Assembly (NCBI GenBank): GCA_900769075.1
Contig: CAAGFE010000069.1
Location: 1-47,719, forward strand
Reading direction: 5' to 3'
Length of the DNA: 47,719 bases
Origin: Clostridia bacterium
GTDB taxonomy: Bacteria; Bacillota; Clostridia; Christensenellales; Aristaeellaceae
Shown here in pieces: positions 16,173 through 23,883 of the stretch. Position 1 is the first letter of the stretch. The number at the start of each line of letters is the position of its first letter. Under the pieces are notes generated by a model. It did no database searches and was not told the origin of the DNA. It saw only the letters and a list, made by a program, of their open reading frames with translations. The position numbers were made by a program, and so were the translations under genes.

Positions 16173-16786
16173 ACGACCAGTATTACACCGCTGACCCGAC
16201 CTGCGAATCCAGCCCGGTTCCCTGTGCCTTCCCCTATCGCGGGTACGGCCTGACCTTCATGACCGACGCGGGCGTGTTCTCCAAGGGGGAGCTGGACGCG
16301 GGCTCCCGGCTGCTGCTGGACGCCCTGCCCGCCCTCGCCGGCGATGTGCTGGACGTCGGCTGCGGCTGGGGTGCCATCGGCGTGGCGATTGCCAAGGCCA
16401 ACAGGGCCGCCCAGGTCACCATGGTGGACGTGAATCACCGCGCCCTTGACCTGTGCCGCGCGAACTGCGACCGCAACGGTGTGACGGCGGAGGTGCTGGA
16501 ATCCGACGGCCTGGCGGCGGTGATGGGCCGGAAATTCGACGCGATTGTCACCAATCCGCCCATCCGCGCGGGCAAGCAGGTCATCTACAAAATGTTCGAG
16601 GACGCTTCCGCCAGCCTGAAGGCGGGCGGCGCGCTCTACCTGGTCATCCGCAAGCAGCAGGGCGCGGAAAGCTGCGTGAAATACCTCAAAACCCTCTTTG
16701 ATACTGTTGAAAAGCTGGATAAATCCGCCGGATTCTGGGTCCTGAAGGCGGCTGAACCGAAGGAGGCAACCGATGATGAAGTTTGA
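16169..16786 (+). CDS. Class I SAM-dependent methyltransferase, RsmC-like
   Basis: 205 aa from the ATG at 16169, chosen for its ATGA overlap with the upstream stop. SAM-binding motif DVGCGWG (62-68), acidic end of strand 2 at VDVNHRA, and catalytic NPPI (129-132) mark a base-N-methyltransferase of the RsmC/YbiN type. Such proteins methylate exocyclic amines of rRNA guanines. It has only the C-terminal catalytic half of E. coli RsmC, which is normal in Firmicutes. Next to a pseudouridine synthase, it suggests an rRNA modification pair. It overlaps the next gene by 14 bases. Confidence 0.88.
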   Translation: MNDQYYTADPTCESSPVPCAFPYRGYGLTFMTDAGVFSKGELDAGSRLLLDALPALAGDVLDVGCGWGAIGVAIAKANRAAQVTMVDVNHRALDLCRANCDRNGVTAEVLESDGLAAVMGRKFDAIVTNPPIRAGKQVIYKMFEDASASLKAGGALYLVIRKQQGAESCVKYLKTLFDTVEKLDKSAGFWVLKAAEPKEATDDEV

Positions 16787-17942
16787 CGAGGAATACTTTG
16801 ACGCGGGGCTGTACCGCATGGGCACCCGCTGCGAAAAATGGGACGAAGCCCGCGCGGAGCACGGTGAGGACATCCTGCCCCTGTGGGTCGCGGATATGGA
16901 TTTCCCCAGCCCGCCCGCGGTGCAGGAAGCCATCCTGAAGCGCGCAGGCCATCCGACCTTTGGCTACACCACCGAAATGGCGGATGATCATCAGGCGCTG
17001 ATCGACTTCTGGCAGCGCCGCCACGGCCTGACCGTAAAGGCGGAAAGCCTGACCCTCATCCCCTGCGTGGTCACCGGCATCCGCTGCGCGATTCTGGCCC
17101 TGACCAGGCCGGAGGACAAGGTGATGATCCAGTCCCCGGTGTACGGCCCCTTCCGCATGAGCGTTCAGGTGACCGGCCGCACCCTGGCGGATGTCCCCAT
17201 GCTCCGGGACGAACACGGCCGCTACAGCATGGACTTTGCCGGGATTGAAAAGCAGCTTCAGGACGGCGCGAAGCTGATGATCCTGTGCAGCCCCCACAAT
17301 CCCGCTTCCCGCGCCTGGACGAAGGATGAACTGACCACCCTGATCGAGCTGCTGGCGAAATACAATGTACCCCTGGTGTCGGATGAAATCCACGCGGACT
17401 TTGTCTATGCCCCCAGCACCTTCGTACCCGTGCTGTCCATCAGCCAGAAGAACGTGCTGTCCCTGTGCGCCGCCAGCAAGACCTTCAACCTGGCGGGCCT
17501 GCAGCAGGCCTGCTGCATCTGCCCGGACGAGGGCATCCGCAATGCCTTCCGCGCGGAGATGGAGAAGGCGGGCGTCCGCTCCGGCAACATTTTCGCCCTG
17601 GAAGCCACCCGCGCCGCCTACAACGAGGGCGACGCCTGGCTGGACGGTCTGCTCAGCTATCTGGACGGCAACCGCAGGCATCTGGCGGCCCTGGTCGCGG
17701 AGCATCTGCCCAAGGCCGTGCTGTCCCCCATGGAGGCCACCTATCTGGGCTGGCTGGATTTGCGGGCCTACGGCTTCCGCGAGGAGGAGCTGATGCGGCG
17801 CACCATCGCGGCGGGGGTGCAGTTCACCGGGGGCAGGTTCTTCGGGGACAACGGCGACGGCTTCCTGCGTATCAACATCGGCTGTCCGCGCCGGTACATC
17901 ACCGAGGGCATCCTCCGGCTGAAGAAGGCTCTGGAGGCATAA
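16773..17942 (+). CDS. patB: PatB/MalY-type PLP enzyme (cystathionine beta-lyase or aminotransferase)
   Basis: 389 aa. Fold-type I PLP enzyme with LPLWVADMDFPSPPAV near the N-terminus (typical of MalY/PatB), NP in SPHNPASRAW (173-182), Asp204 in VSDEIHADF for the ring nitrogen, and the Schiff-base Lys236 in AASKTFNLAGLQ. It probably cleaves cystathionine or other cysteine S-conjugates to a thiol, pyruvate and ammonia. Its start lies within the methyltransferase gene and its stop is one base before the Nudix start, so it belongs to the same operon. A purely aminotransferase role cannot be excluded. Confidence 0.9.
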   Translation: MMKFDEEYFDAGLYRMGTRCEKWDEARAEHGEDILPLWVADMDFPSPPAVQEAILKRAGHPTFGYTTEMADDHQALIDFWQRRHGLTVKAESLTLIPCVVTGIRCAILALTRPEDKVMIQSPVYGPFRMSVQVTGRTLADVPMLRDEHGRYSMDFAGIEKQLQDGAKLMILCSPHNPASRAWTKDELTTLIELLAKYNVPLVSDEIHADFVYAPSTFVPVLSISQKNVLSLCAASKTFNLAGLQQACCICPDEGIRNAFRAEMEKAGVRSGNIFALEATRAAYNEGDAWLDGLLSYLDGNRRHLAALVAEHLPKAVLSPMEATYLGWLDLRAYGFREEELMRRTIAAGVQFTGGRFFGDNGDGFLRINIGCPRRYITEGILRLKKALEA

Positions 17943-17943
17943 T

Positions 17944-18354
17944 ATGGCGACGATTCATTCAGCCGGCGCGGTGCTGTATACCGTCATCGACGGGGAGCGG
18001 CGCTATGTGCTGGTGCGGGAAAAAAACGGCAGCTACGGGCTGCCCAAGGGGCATGTGGAGCCCGGCGAAACCCTCGACCAGACCGCCCTGCGGGAGGTGC
18101 GCGAGGAAACCGGCGTGATTGCGACCCTCCACGGCAGCGAGCCCGTCATGGTGGACGAATACCCCATTGCCGGGGGCGACGTGAAGCGGGTGAGCTGGTT
18201 CATCGCCCGCTATGCCGACCAGACCCCCAATGCGGATCGCACCCAGGTGCTGGGCGTGCTGGTGCTGCCCATCGAATCCGCGCTGAAAACGCTGACCTAC
18301 GGCAGCACCCGGGAGATCCTCCGCAAGGTGGATCGGCAGCTGGGCGCGGCGTAA
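17944..18354 (+). CDS. Nudix hydrolase
   Basis: 136 aa, one compact domain. The Nudix box (residues 36-58) is complete: Gly36, Glu42, then REVREETGV at 50-58. LPKGHVEPGE and the size resemble Ap4A/diadenosine-polyphosphate hydrolases and general NDP-X hydrolases. It is the last gene of the operon starting at 14627, followed directly by a strong terminator. The substrate is not determinable from sequence. Confidence 0.9.
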   Translation: MATIHSAGAVLYTVIDGERRYVLVREKNGSYGLPKGHVEPGETLDQTALREVREETGVIATLHGSEPVMVDEYPIAGGDVKRVSWFIARYADQTPNADRTQVLGVLVLPIESALKTLTYGSTREILRKVDRQLGAA

Positions 18355-18366
18355 TGGCATCAATTG

Positions 18367-18400
18367 GACCCTCCCCAACGCATCGGGGAGGGTCGTTTTC
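18367..18400 (+). terminator. Terminator of the 14627-18354 operon
   Basis: Perfect 10 bp stem GACCCTCCCC (18367-18376) / GGGGAGGGTC (18385-18394) followed by GTTTTC. It overlaps the end of the convergent sigma-fusion gene by two bases. Confidence 0.85.
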
Positions 18401-19670
18401 ATGCATATTTCAGGGTGATGGGCAGCTTGAGGTCAAGGCTTTCGTCCCACATGCAGAACAGGAGCAGCAGCTGCTCGGGCGGATTCTCCATCGCGCCGAA
18501 GGTGCTGCTCCAGGTCAGCTGCTGGCCGACCTTCACGGGCAACGGGCCACCGCCGCCGCCCAGCGCACCCGTGGGCAGGTAGTTGCCTTCCAGGTCCAGC
18601 AGGTTGGGATTCCAGGCTGCCTGCGCCTTGTCGAGGTCGGTCACGGTGAAGTCCAGCGTCCAGCAGGATTGCAGCACCGTGCCGGTGATGCTTACGCCGT
18701 CCACCCGGATGCCAAATTCGGGCAGGTCGAAGGTTTCCTGGCTGCTGACTGTCCACAGGGGCGCAGCGGCGGTCAGGGTGAGTTTATCCTGAACCCGCTG
18801 GTCTGTGCCGGTGGTGTGGTCGTAGGCGAAATACTCAATCGGCAGCGTGACAGTGTCGCCCTCCATGGGCGCGGAGGTGAGTACGGACACGACGTTGCTC
18901 TGCCATTCGCTGGAGCCGGACCAGCCGACATCGCCCAGGAGGTTCACACAGACCTCCACGATGCGGGTCATGCCGTTTTCAGCGGCGTATTCTGCGATGC
19001 TGCGGGGGGCGGCAAGCACCGCTTCCTCCGTACCGTTGGCCAGCGCGGCGTAGGGCATGTCCAGATCCCAGGTCTCGTTCAGAATCAGCGTGTGTTCATC
19101 CTTGGGGCGAATTTCCGTGAACAGAGACACGGATTTGCCGTCGTACACCGCCTGCTTGATGCGGTAGGTGGCGTAGTCATTTTCGCCGACGGCTACGTCC
19201 TCGCGGATGAGGTCGTTCGCCCCGGGCAGCACGTCCTGCCCGAACTTGCGGGCCAGGTGGTCGAACATGCCCAGCACCCCGGCGGCTTCCTCCAGCGACA
19301 TGCCCTGGTAGTACCTGAGGATAATCACCTGCTTTTCCCTTTCCGGCAGCTGCTGCACGGTGAGGAGCAGCGTCCTGTCCTCATCCGGGGCGGAAAGGGG
19401 CAGATCCTCCGGGGTCACGCGCCTGTCGCTCAGGCGGAACCACGCCGTGCGGCGAACGTTGCGGCAGGTGTTGATGGCGATGCGGGTGAGCCATGTCCTG
19501 GGGGACGCATCCCCCTTGAATTGCGCCATCGACTTCCACGCGCGGAGGAAGGTTTCCTGCGCGGCGTCCTCTGCCAGCGTCCTGTCACCCAGGATGAGGC
19601 AGCATGTGCGGTTGATCAGGTCGCCGTATGCCTCCACCCATTCGGACAGAATCTCGCCGCGGTCGGTCAC
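18399..19670 (-). CDS. ECF sigma factor fused to an anti-sigma-like ectodomain, region 4 truncated
   Basis: 423 aa from GTG 19670 with AAGGAGG nine bases upstream. Residues 12-78 are a normal sigma-70 region 2 (EDAAQETFLRAWKSMAQF, SPRTWLTRIAINTCRN). Region 4 starts at about 100 (LPEREKQVIILRYYQGMSLEEAAGVLG) but stops at residue 135, where the recognition helix should begin. From FDHLARKFGQDV on, the chain becomes an all-beta domain resembling the extracellular part of DUF4179-type anti-sigma proteins. The anti-sigma's cytoplasmic binding helix and membrane segment are missing, and no TM segment is seen. An in-frame deletion joining adjacent sigma and anti-sigma genes is the simplest explanation. 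It probably cannot bind -35 DNA normally. Confidence 0.8.
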   Translation of the reverse strand: MTDRGEILSEWVEAYGDLINRTCCLILGDRTLAEDAAQETFLRAWKSMAQFKGDASPRTWLTRIAINTCRNVRRTAWFRLSDRRVTPEDLPLSAPDEDRTLLLTVQQLPEREKQVIILRYYQGMSLEEAAGVLGMFDHLARKFGQDVLPGANDLIREDVAVGENDYATYRIKQAVYDGKSVSLFTEIRPKDEHTLILNETWDLDMPYAALANGTEEAVLAAPRSIAEYAAENGMTRIVEVCVNLLGDVGWSGSSEWQSNVVSVLTSAPMEGDTVTLPIEYFAYDHTTGTDQRVQDKLTLTAAAPLWTVSSQETFDLPEFGIRVDGVSITGTVLQSCWTLDFTVTDLDKAQAAWNPNLLDLEGNYLPTGALGGGGGPLPVKVGQQLTWSSTFGAMENPPEQLLLLFCMWDESLDLKLPITLKYA

Positions 19671-19744
19671 GGTTCATCACCTCCTTGCACCTGGTTAGCC
19701 ACCGGAAAGCACCGTTTTGTCCAACGGAGAATCCTTTTTGCGGC

Positions 19745-19791
19745 AAAAAATGCCCCATGCCCTCCGCGTCCGGAACGCAGCGGCATGGGGC
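19745..19791 (-). terminator. Terminator of the PL9 gene
   Basis: GCCCCATGCC (19752-19761) and GGCATGGGGC (19782-19791) form a 10 bp stem, followed on the minus strand by six T residues (A-run 19745-19750). It separates the lyase gene from the sigma-fusion gene. Confidence 0.9.
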
Positions 19792-19798
19792 TTGTCAA

Positions 19799-22700
19799 TT
19801 ACCGGTCCTTCAATTCCAGGAAGCCCTGCAGGTCGACGGAGCCGTCCTCATGGCGGTTCACGCCCCGGAATTCCAGGGACACGAAATCCTCCGCCGTGAT
19901 CTGCTGCCCGGCGGCATTCACGGCATGCGCGCCGTCCCAGTAGAAGCAGCTGTCGTTGCGGAAGGCGGCTTCATCCTGCTTGCCCCGGGGCTTCAGCTCA
20001 TCGCCCTCGGAGGGATCGCCGCCGTCGATGGCCGCGTCCTTGAAGGAGATCACGCCCGTCGCCTGATAGGCGGTGTCCTGCGCCACGTTGGTGTAGAAAG
20101 CCACGTTGTAGCGCAGGTTGTTGTAGCTGACGCAGTCGATCACCGTGATGTCCGGGCAGGAGTTGGCGTCGATGCCCTTCGAACGGTTGAAGAAAGCGTA
20201 GGAGCGCACCAGCCGGTGCCCGCCGGGAATGTTGGAGCCGCCCAGCTTGAAGCCGTTGCCGTTGCCCGCGATGGTGCCGTCCTCCAGGATGCCGTTGGCA
20301 TAGGCCACACAGTCCTGAATGGTCACCGCGCCGATGGGACCGGTTTCCGGCTTGGCGTAGAGGTCGAAGCCGTCATCGGCATTGTGATGGGCCACGCAGC
20401 CGGCGAACACATTGTTTTCGCCGCAGGTCAGCTTGGCGGCAAAGCCGTCCGCATCCTCATAGCCTGCATCGGCGTTGCCCCAGGAGGTGCAGTTGAGAAT
20501 CAGGTTGTGGCTGGGCCAGTCGGACACCGGGTCGCTGCCGGCATAGCGGCTGATCTGTATGCCGGTGTTGCCGTTGTGATAGGTGTGGATGCCCTCCAGG
20601 GTGTTGTAGTGCCCGGACACCTGGAAGCCCTTCTGCCCGTTGGCGGTGCCGGTGACGTCAAAGCCCTGGAAGTACCAGTAGTCGCCGCCGTGGATGATGC
20701 CTGCGCTCAGACCCTTGAAGTTCAGCACGGGGCGGGTTTCGGCCGCCGGGTCAGCGATCATGCGGATGGGCGCGTCCGCCGTGCCGTCGATGCCGTGGGG
20801 AATGCGCAGCGCCGACACGAAGTTGTACTCGCCCGCCGCCAGGAGGATGGTTTGCCCGGGGCGGACGTACTGCACCGCCGTGGCGAGGGTCAGGGGGCTT
20901 TCCGGCGTGCCGCGGCCGCTGGGCGTGCCGCTGGGGGAAACATGGATTTCGCTCAGCTGGGCGTACACGCTGATGTAGACCACCGCCGCTTCCGCCGATA
21001 CGGCCCGGGTGGAGGCCAGCATGCGGCCCTCGCCCAGATCCTGGGCCGGGTCGGGGGTCAGGACAATTTCAACCGTCATTTCGCCGTCGCCGGGGAGGCG
21101 GATGTCCCAATCGTTGCGGATGTCCGCCTGCGTGGGAATCCCGCCGGCGACCAGCTCCTGATCGCCCTCGCCCACGGCGACGTACACATCCGCCGTGCCC
21201 GCCACATTCGCCACCCAGGACAGCGGGTAAACCTCGCTGTTGGAGGAGGCACCGGACACGATGCTCACGGTGGGGATCACCTTTTCCACAGGCTTTTCCT
21301 CAGCCGCCGCATCCTCCTGCGGGTCGAGCACGGTCATCGTCACGTCGGAGAAGGTGGCCCGGGCGCGGCGGGCAGCGAAGAAGCCCACATACACGCTGTC
21401 CGGGTCCAGCAGTGTCAGCGCGGCGGGGTCATAATCCTTGTACTGGCCGATGATCTTTCCGTCCTCGCCGTAGTAGGTGATGAAATAGCCGGTGTTGTTC
21501 TTCTGGATTTCCAGGTCGAAATCGGTCAGCTCGGCGATGGTGAGGGCGGTTTTGTCCAGCACCTCACGGTTGGTGTTATTGCCGATGATGTTGTAGGCGC
21601 TCACGCCCTCGATGGACTTCATGTACGCGGAGGTTTCCAGCGGGTAGGTCACCCCGAGGATCGCGCCCTGGGTGTCGGGGGTGCGGCCGAGCTTCGCCAG
21701 CACGCCCAGGCCCAGGCGCATGGTGTACTTATCGCCCGCGTCCGCCACCTTGCCGTTGTGAACATAATATTCGATCTTGCTGGCCAGGGCCATATACTGG
21801 TTGGTCAGGAAGCTGCCGCTGCCGTGGGCGGGCACGGAGTCCGCCGCCATCAGGCCGAAGCCCTCCTGACCGTTGGAGTAATCCCAGGCGTCCACATGAA
21901 CCCGGGCGCGCAGGGTAAAGTTTTTGTTCGCGGGAATCGCGGTGTAGTAGAACGCCACGCCGTCATCCGCGTTGGGCTGGATCTTGCCCTTGCCGTTTTC
22001 GGAGTACACGGTGACGCTGCCCGTTTCGTTGATGGAGCCGGCATAGCCGTTGTCCGCCGCGTTGGTGGACGGGCCGTACACCACAAAGCTCCAGGTGCGC
22101 TGGGCCTCCTTTGTGGGGATGGCGGTCATGTCCGCGGACCATTCGCCCGCCTCCTGTCCGCGCAGGGCCCGGACGGCGAAAGCCGCCGCTTCACCCACCG
22201 TCAGCCCGGACACGGTGTACTCCGTGCCCTCGCAGCTGCCCGCGGATTGCCCGTTCGCAAGCACCTCATAGCCCGTGGCTTCGGGAACCGCCGTCCAGAC
22301 CAGGGTGACGCTGCCGCCGCCGGCGCTGGTGGCGCTGGTGATGGTCGGCGAAACCAGGGGCAGCACGAATTTTTCGCTGATGCCGGGATCCGTCTTGCCC
22401 GTCTCGCCCTCGCGGTTCAGCGTGGCGGTGAAGGTGTACTTGCCCGACGCCGTCGGCTCGAAGGTGAGGATATGCTCCTCCTTTTCCGCGATGGAGCGGC
22501 GGCTGGCGACCTCGCTGCCCGCTTCATCCAGCATCGTGACGATCAGCTCATCGCCGCCGTCATACCCGATGGAAGCATACACGGTCACCTCCATCGCGGC
22601 GTTCCCCTTGTCCTCCGCCATGAACACCATCGGGTAATCCACCGCAGCCCAGGCCCGGCGGCTGGCCTTGACGGTTTCCAGCTGCCCGGTGGTCACCTGC

Positions 22701-23689
22701 ATCCTGAACAGGTAGTTGCTGCCGTCCGGCACGCCCAGGTAATAGGTGCCCGCCGCATCAATGGCGAAGTCGGAGATGTACAGGGCATTCTTGACGGAAT
22801 CCACCCCGGTTTTGGCGATCACAATCCCCTCGGCGCTGTACAGGGCGAATTGCCGGGTATCGCCGCCGGACACCCACCAGATGCGCAGCGTGGCAGGGCC
22901 GTCCGCCGTGAAGCGCACGGAATTGATCATGCCCTTACCGGGCTGGGTCTTGCCGCCGAAGTTGATGCGCTGGGTGGCGTGATAGCCGTCATCAAAGTCC
23001 TTGGTGCTGGCGTCAATCTTGGTTTTCTCGGAGTAGAGCAGGGTGAAATAATCCCCCAGGAGGTCGCTGTCGCCATCCGCCTTTTCGCCCTGGGCCATGG
23101 GCAGCAGATCGGCGGTCGCGTCCAGGATGTGCTCCGGGGCAGAAGCGGAAGCGGCCTCGCGCTCCGCGATTTCCAGCCTGAACAGGTAGTTGCTGCCGTC
23201 CGGCACGCCCAGGTAATAGGTGCCCGCCGCCTCCACCGTCAGCTCGGAGATGTACAGCCCGTTCTTGACGGACTCCACGGCGGTCGCCGCGATCACCTCG
23301 CCCCCCTCGCTGTACAGGGCAAATTGACGTCCGTCCCCGCCGGACACCCACCAGATTTTCACCGTCGCCGCGCCGTCGACTGTAAAGCGCACGGCATTGA
23401 TCATGCCCTTCTCAGGCTGGGTCCTGCCGCCGAAATTCAGGCGCTGGGCGGCCGTATAGCCGTCCTCGAAGGTCTTGGTGCTGGCGTCAATCTTGGTCTT
23501 GGCAGAATACAGCACGGTGAAGTAGTCCAGGAAGGTATCGCTGTCGCCATCCGCCTTTTCGCCCTGGGCCATGGCGGGCAGATCGGCGGTGCAGTCCAGC
23601 ACATGGGCGCCCTCCGCCAGCGCTGCCAGGGGCAGCAGGCAGGCAAGCAGCACGCCAAGGAGCAGGAAAATCCGGCGCTTGTTCATCAT
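19799..23689 (-). CDS. Large secreted pectate lyase, polysaccharide lyase family 9-type
   Basis: 1296 aa; ATG-ATG at 23689/23686 after AGGAGG. A signal peptide ends near residue 25 (AALA). Residues 29-175 and 187-333 are two close copies of one beta-rich module (both with MAQGEKADGDSD, GGDxRQFALYS, TYYLGVPDGSNYLF), perhaps carbohydrate-binding. A fibronectin-III-like segment lies at about 430-520 and a concanavalin-like segment at about 525-760. The C-terminal 380 aa form a right-handed beta-helix from HVSPSGTPSGRGTPESPLTLATA, with DADGFAAKLTCGENN and DDGFDLY motifs typical of PL9. PL9 enzymes cleave polygalacturonate by beta-elimination using a lysine base and calcium. It is single-gene transcribed and is the main extracellular pectin enzyme of the region. 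Confidence 0.85.
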   Translation of the reverse strand: MMNKRRIFLLLGVLLACLLPLAALAEGAHVLDCTADLPAMAQGEKADGDSDTFLDYFTVLYSAKTKIDASTKTFEDGYTAAQRLNFGGRTQPEKGMINAVRFTVDGAATVKIWWVSGGDGRQFALYSEGGEVIAATAVESVKNGLYISELTVEAAGTYYLGVPDGSNYLFRLEIAEREAASASAPEHILDATADLLPMAQGEKADGDSDLLGDYFTLLYSEKTKIDASTKDFDDGYHATQRINFGGKTQPGKGMINSVRFTADGPATLRIWWVSGGDTRQFALYSAEGIVIAKTGVDSVKNALYISDFAIDAAGTYYLGVPDGSNYLFRMQVTTGQLETVKASRRAWAAVDYPMVFMAEDKGNAAMEVTVYASIGYDGGDELIVTMLDEAGSEVASRRSIAEKEEHILTFEPTASGKYTFTATLNREGETGKTDPGISEKFVLPLVSPTITSATSAGGGSVTLVWTAVPEATGYEVLANGQSAGSCEGTEYTVSGLTVGEAAAFAVRALRGQEAGEWSADMTAIPTKEAQRTWSFVVYGPSTNAADNGYAGSINETGSVTVYSENGKGKIQPNADDGVAFYYTAIPANKNFTLRARVHVDAWDYSNGQEGFGLMAADSVPAHGSGSFLTNQYMALASKIEYYVHNGKVADAGDKYTMRLGLGVLAKLGRTPDTQGAILGVTYPLETSAYMKSIEGVSAYNIIGNNTNREVLDKTALTIAELTDFDLEIQKNNTGYFITYYGEDGKIIGQYKDYDPAALTLLDPDSVYVGFFAARRARATFSDVTMTVLDPQEDAAAEEKPVEKVIPTVSIVSGASSNSEVYPLSWVANVAGTADVYVAVGEGDQELVAGGIPTQADIRNDWDIRLPGDGEMTVEIVLTPDPAQDLGEGRMLASTRAVSAEAAVVYISVYAQLSEIHVSPSGTPSGRGTPESPLTLATAVQYVRPGQTILLAAGEYNFVSALRIPHGIDGTADAPIRMIADPAAETRPVLNFKGLSAGIIHGGDYWYFQGFDVTGTANGQKGFQVSGHYNTLEGIHTYHNGNTGIQISRYAGSDPVSDWPSHNLILNCTSWGNADAGYEDADGFAAKLTCGENNVFAGCVAHHNADDGFDLYAKPETGPIGAVTIQDCVAYANGILEDGTIAGNGNGFKLGGSNIPGGHRLVRSYAFFNRSKGIDANSCPDITVIDCVSYNNLRYNVAFYTNVAQDTAYQATGVISFKDAAIDGGDPSEGDELKPRGKQDEAAFRNDSCFYWDGAHAVNAAGQQITAEDFVSLEFRGVNRHEDGSVDLQGFLELKDR
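22691..23605 (-). repeat. Tandem duplication of an N-terminal module within the PL9 gene
   Basis: The segments 23165-23605 and 22691-23131 encode two about 147-residue modules that are very similar in both DNA and protein, separated by 11 residues. Long exact DNA stretches are shared (for example around AGGTAGTTGCTGCCGTC at about 22710 and 23190), pointing to a recent intragenic duplication. Confidence 0.85.
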
Positions 23690-23748
23690 TCAAGCCTCCT
23701 GTGTGGTGATTTGTCAACGATCGCATGGACCGCTTTTCCATCGCTTCT

Positions 23749-23777
23749 ATGATATCATCAATCCGCCGGAAAAACAA
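23749..23777 (-). promoter_or_regulatory. Promoter of the PL9 gene
   Basis: On the minus strand TTGTTT (23772-23777) and TATCAT (23749-23754) are separated by exactly 17 bp, about 60 bases before the start codon. Confidence 0.55.
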
Positions 23778-23822
23778 GCGCCTCCTTGCAGATCGCGGAC
23801 AAAGAAGAATGCCGGCGCCCGG

Positions 23823-23851
23823 TTGCCCGGCGGGGGACGGCGTGCTATAAT
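23823..23851 (+). promoter_or_regulatory. Promoter of the glycogen debranching gene
   Basis: TTGCCC (23823-23828) and a perfect TATAAT (23846-23851) are 17 bp apart, about 30 bases before the start at 23884. It is divergent from the PL9 promoter with about 45 bp between them. Confidence 0.65.
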
Positions 23852-23883
23852 AAGAGCCGAAGAAACAGCCCGGAGGGATTGCG

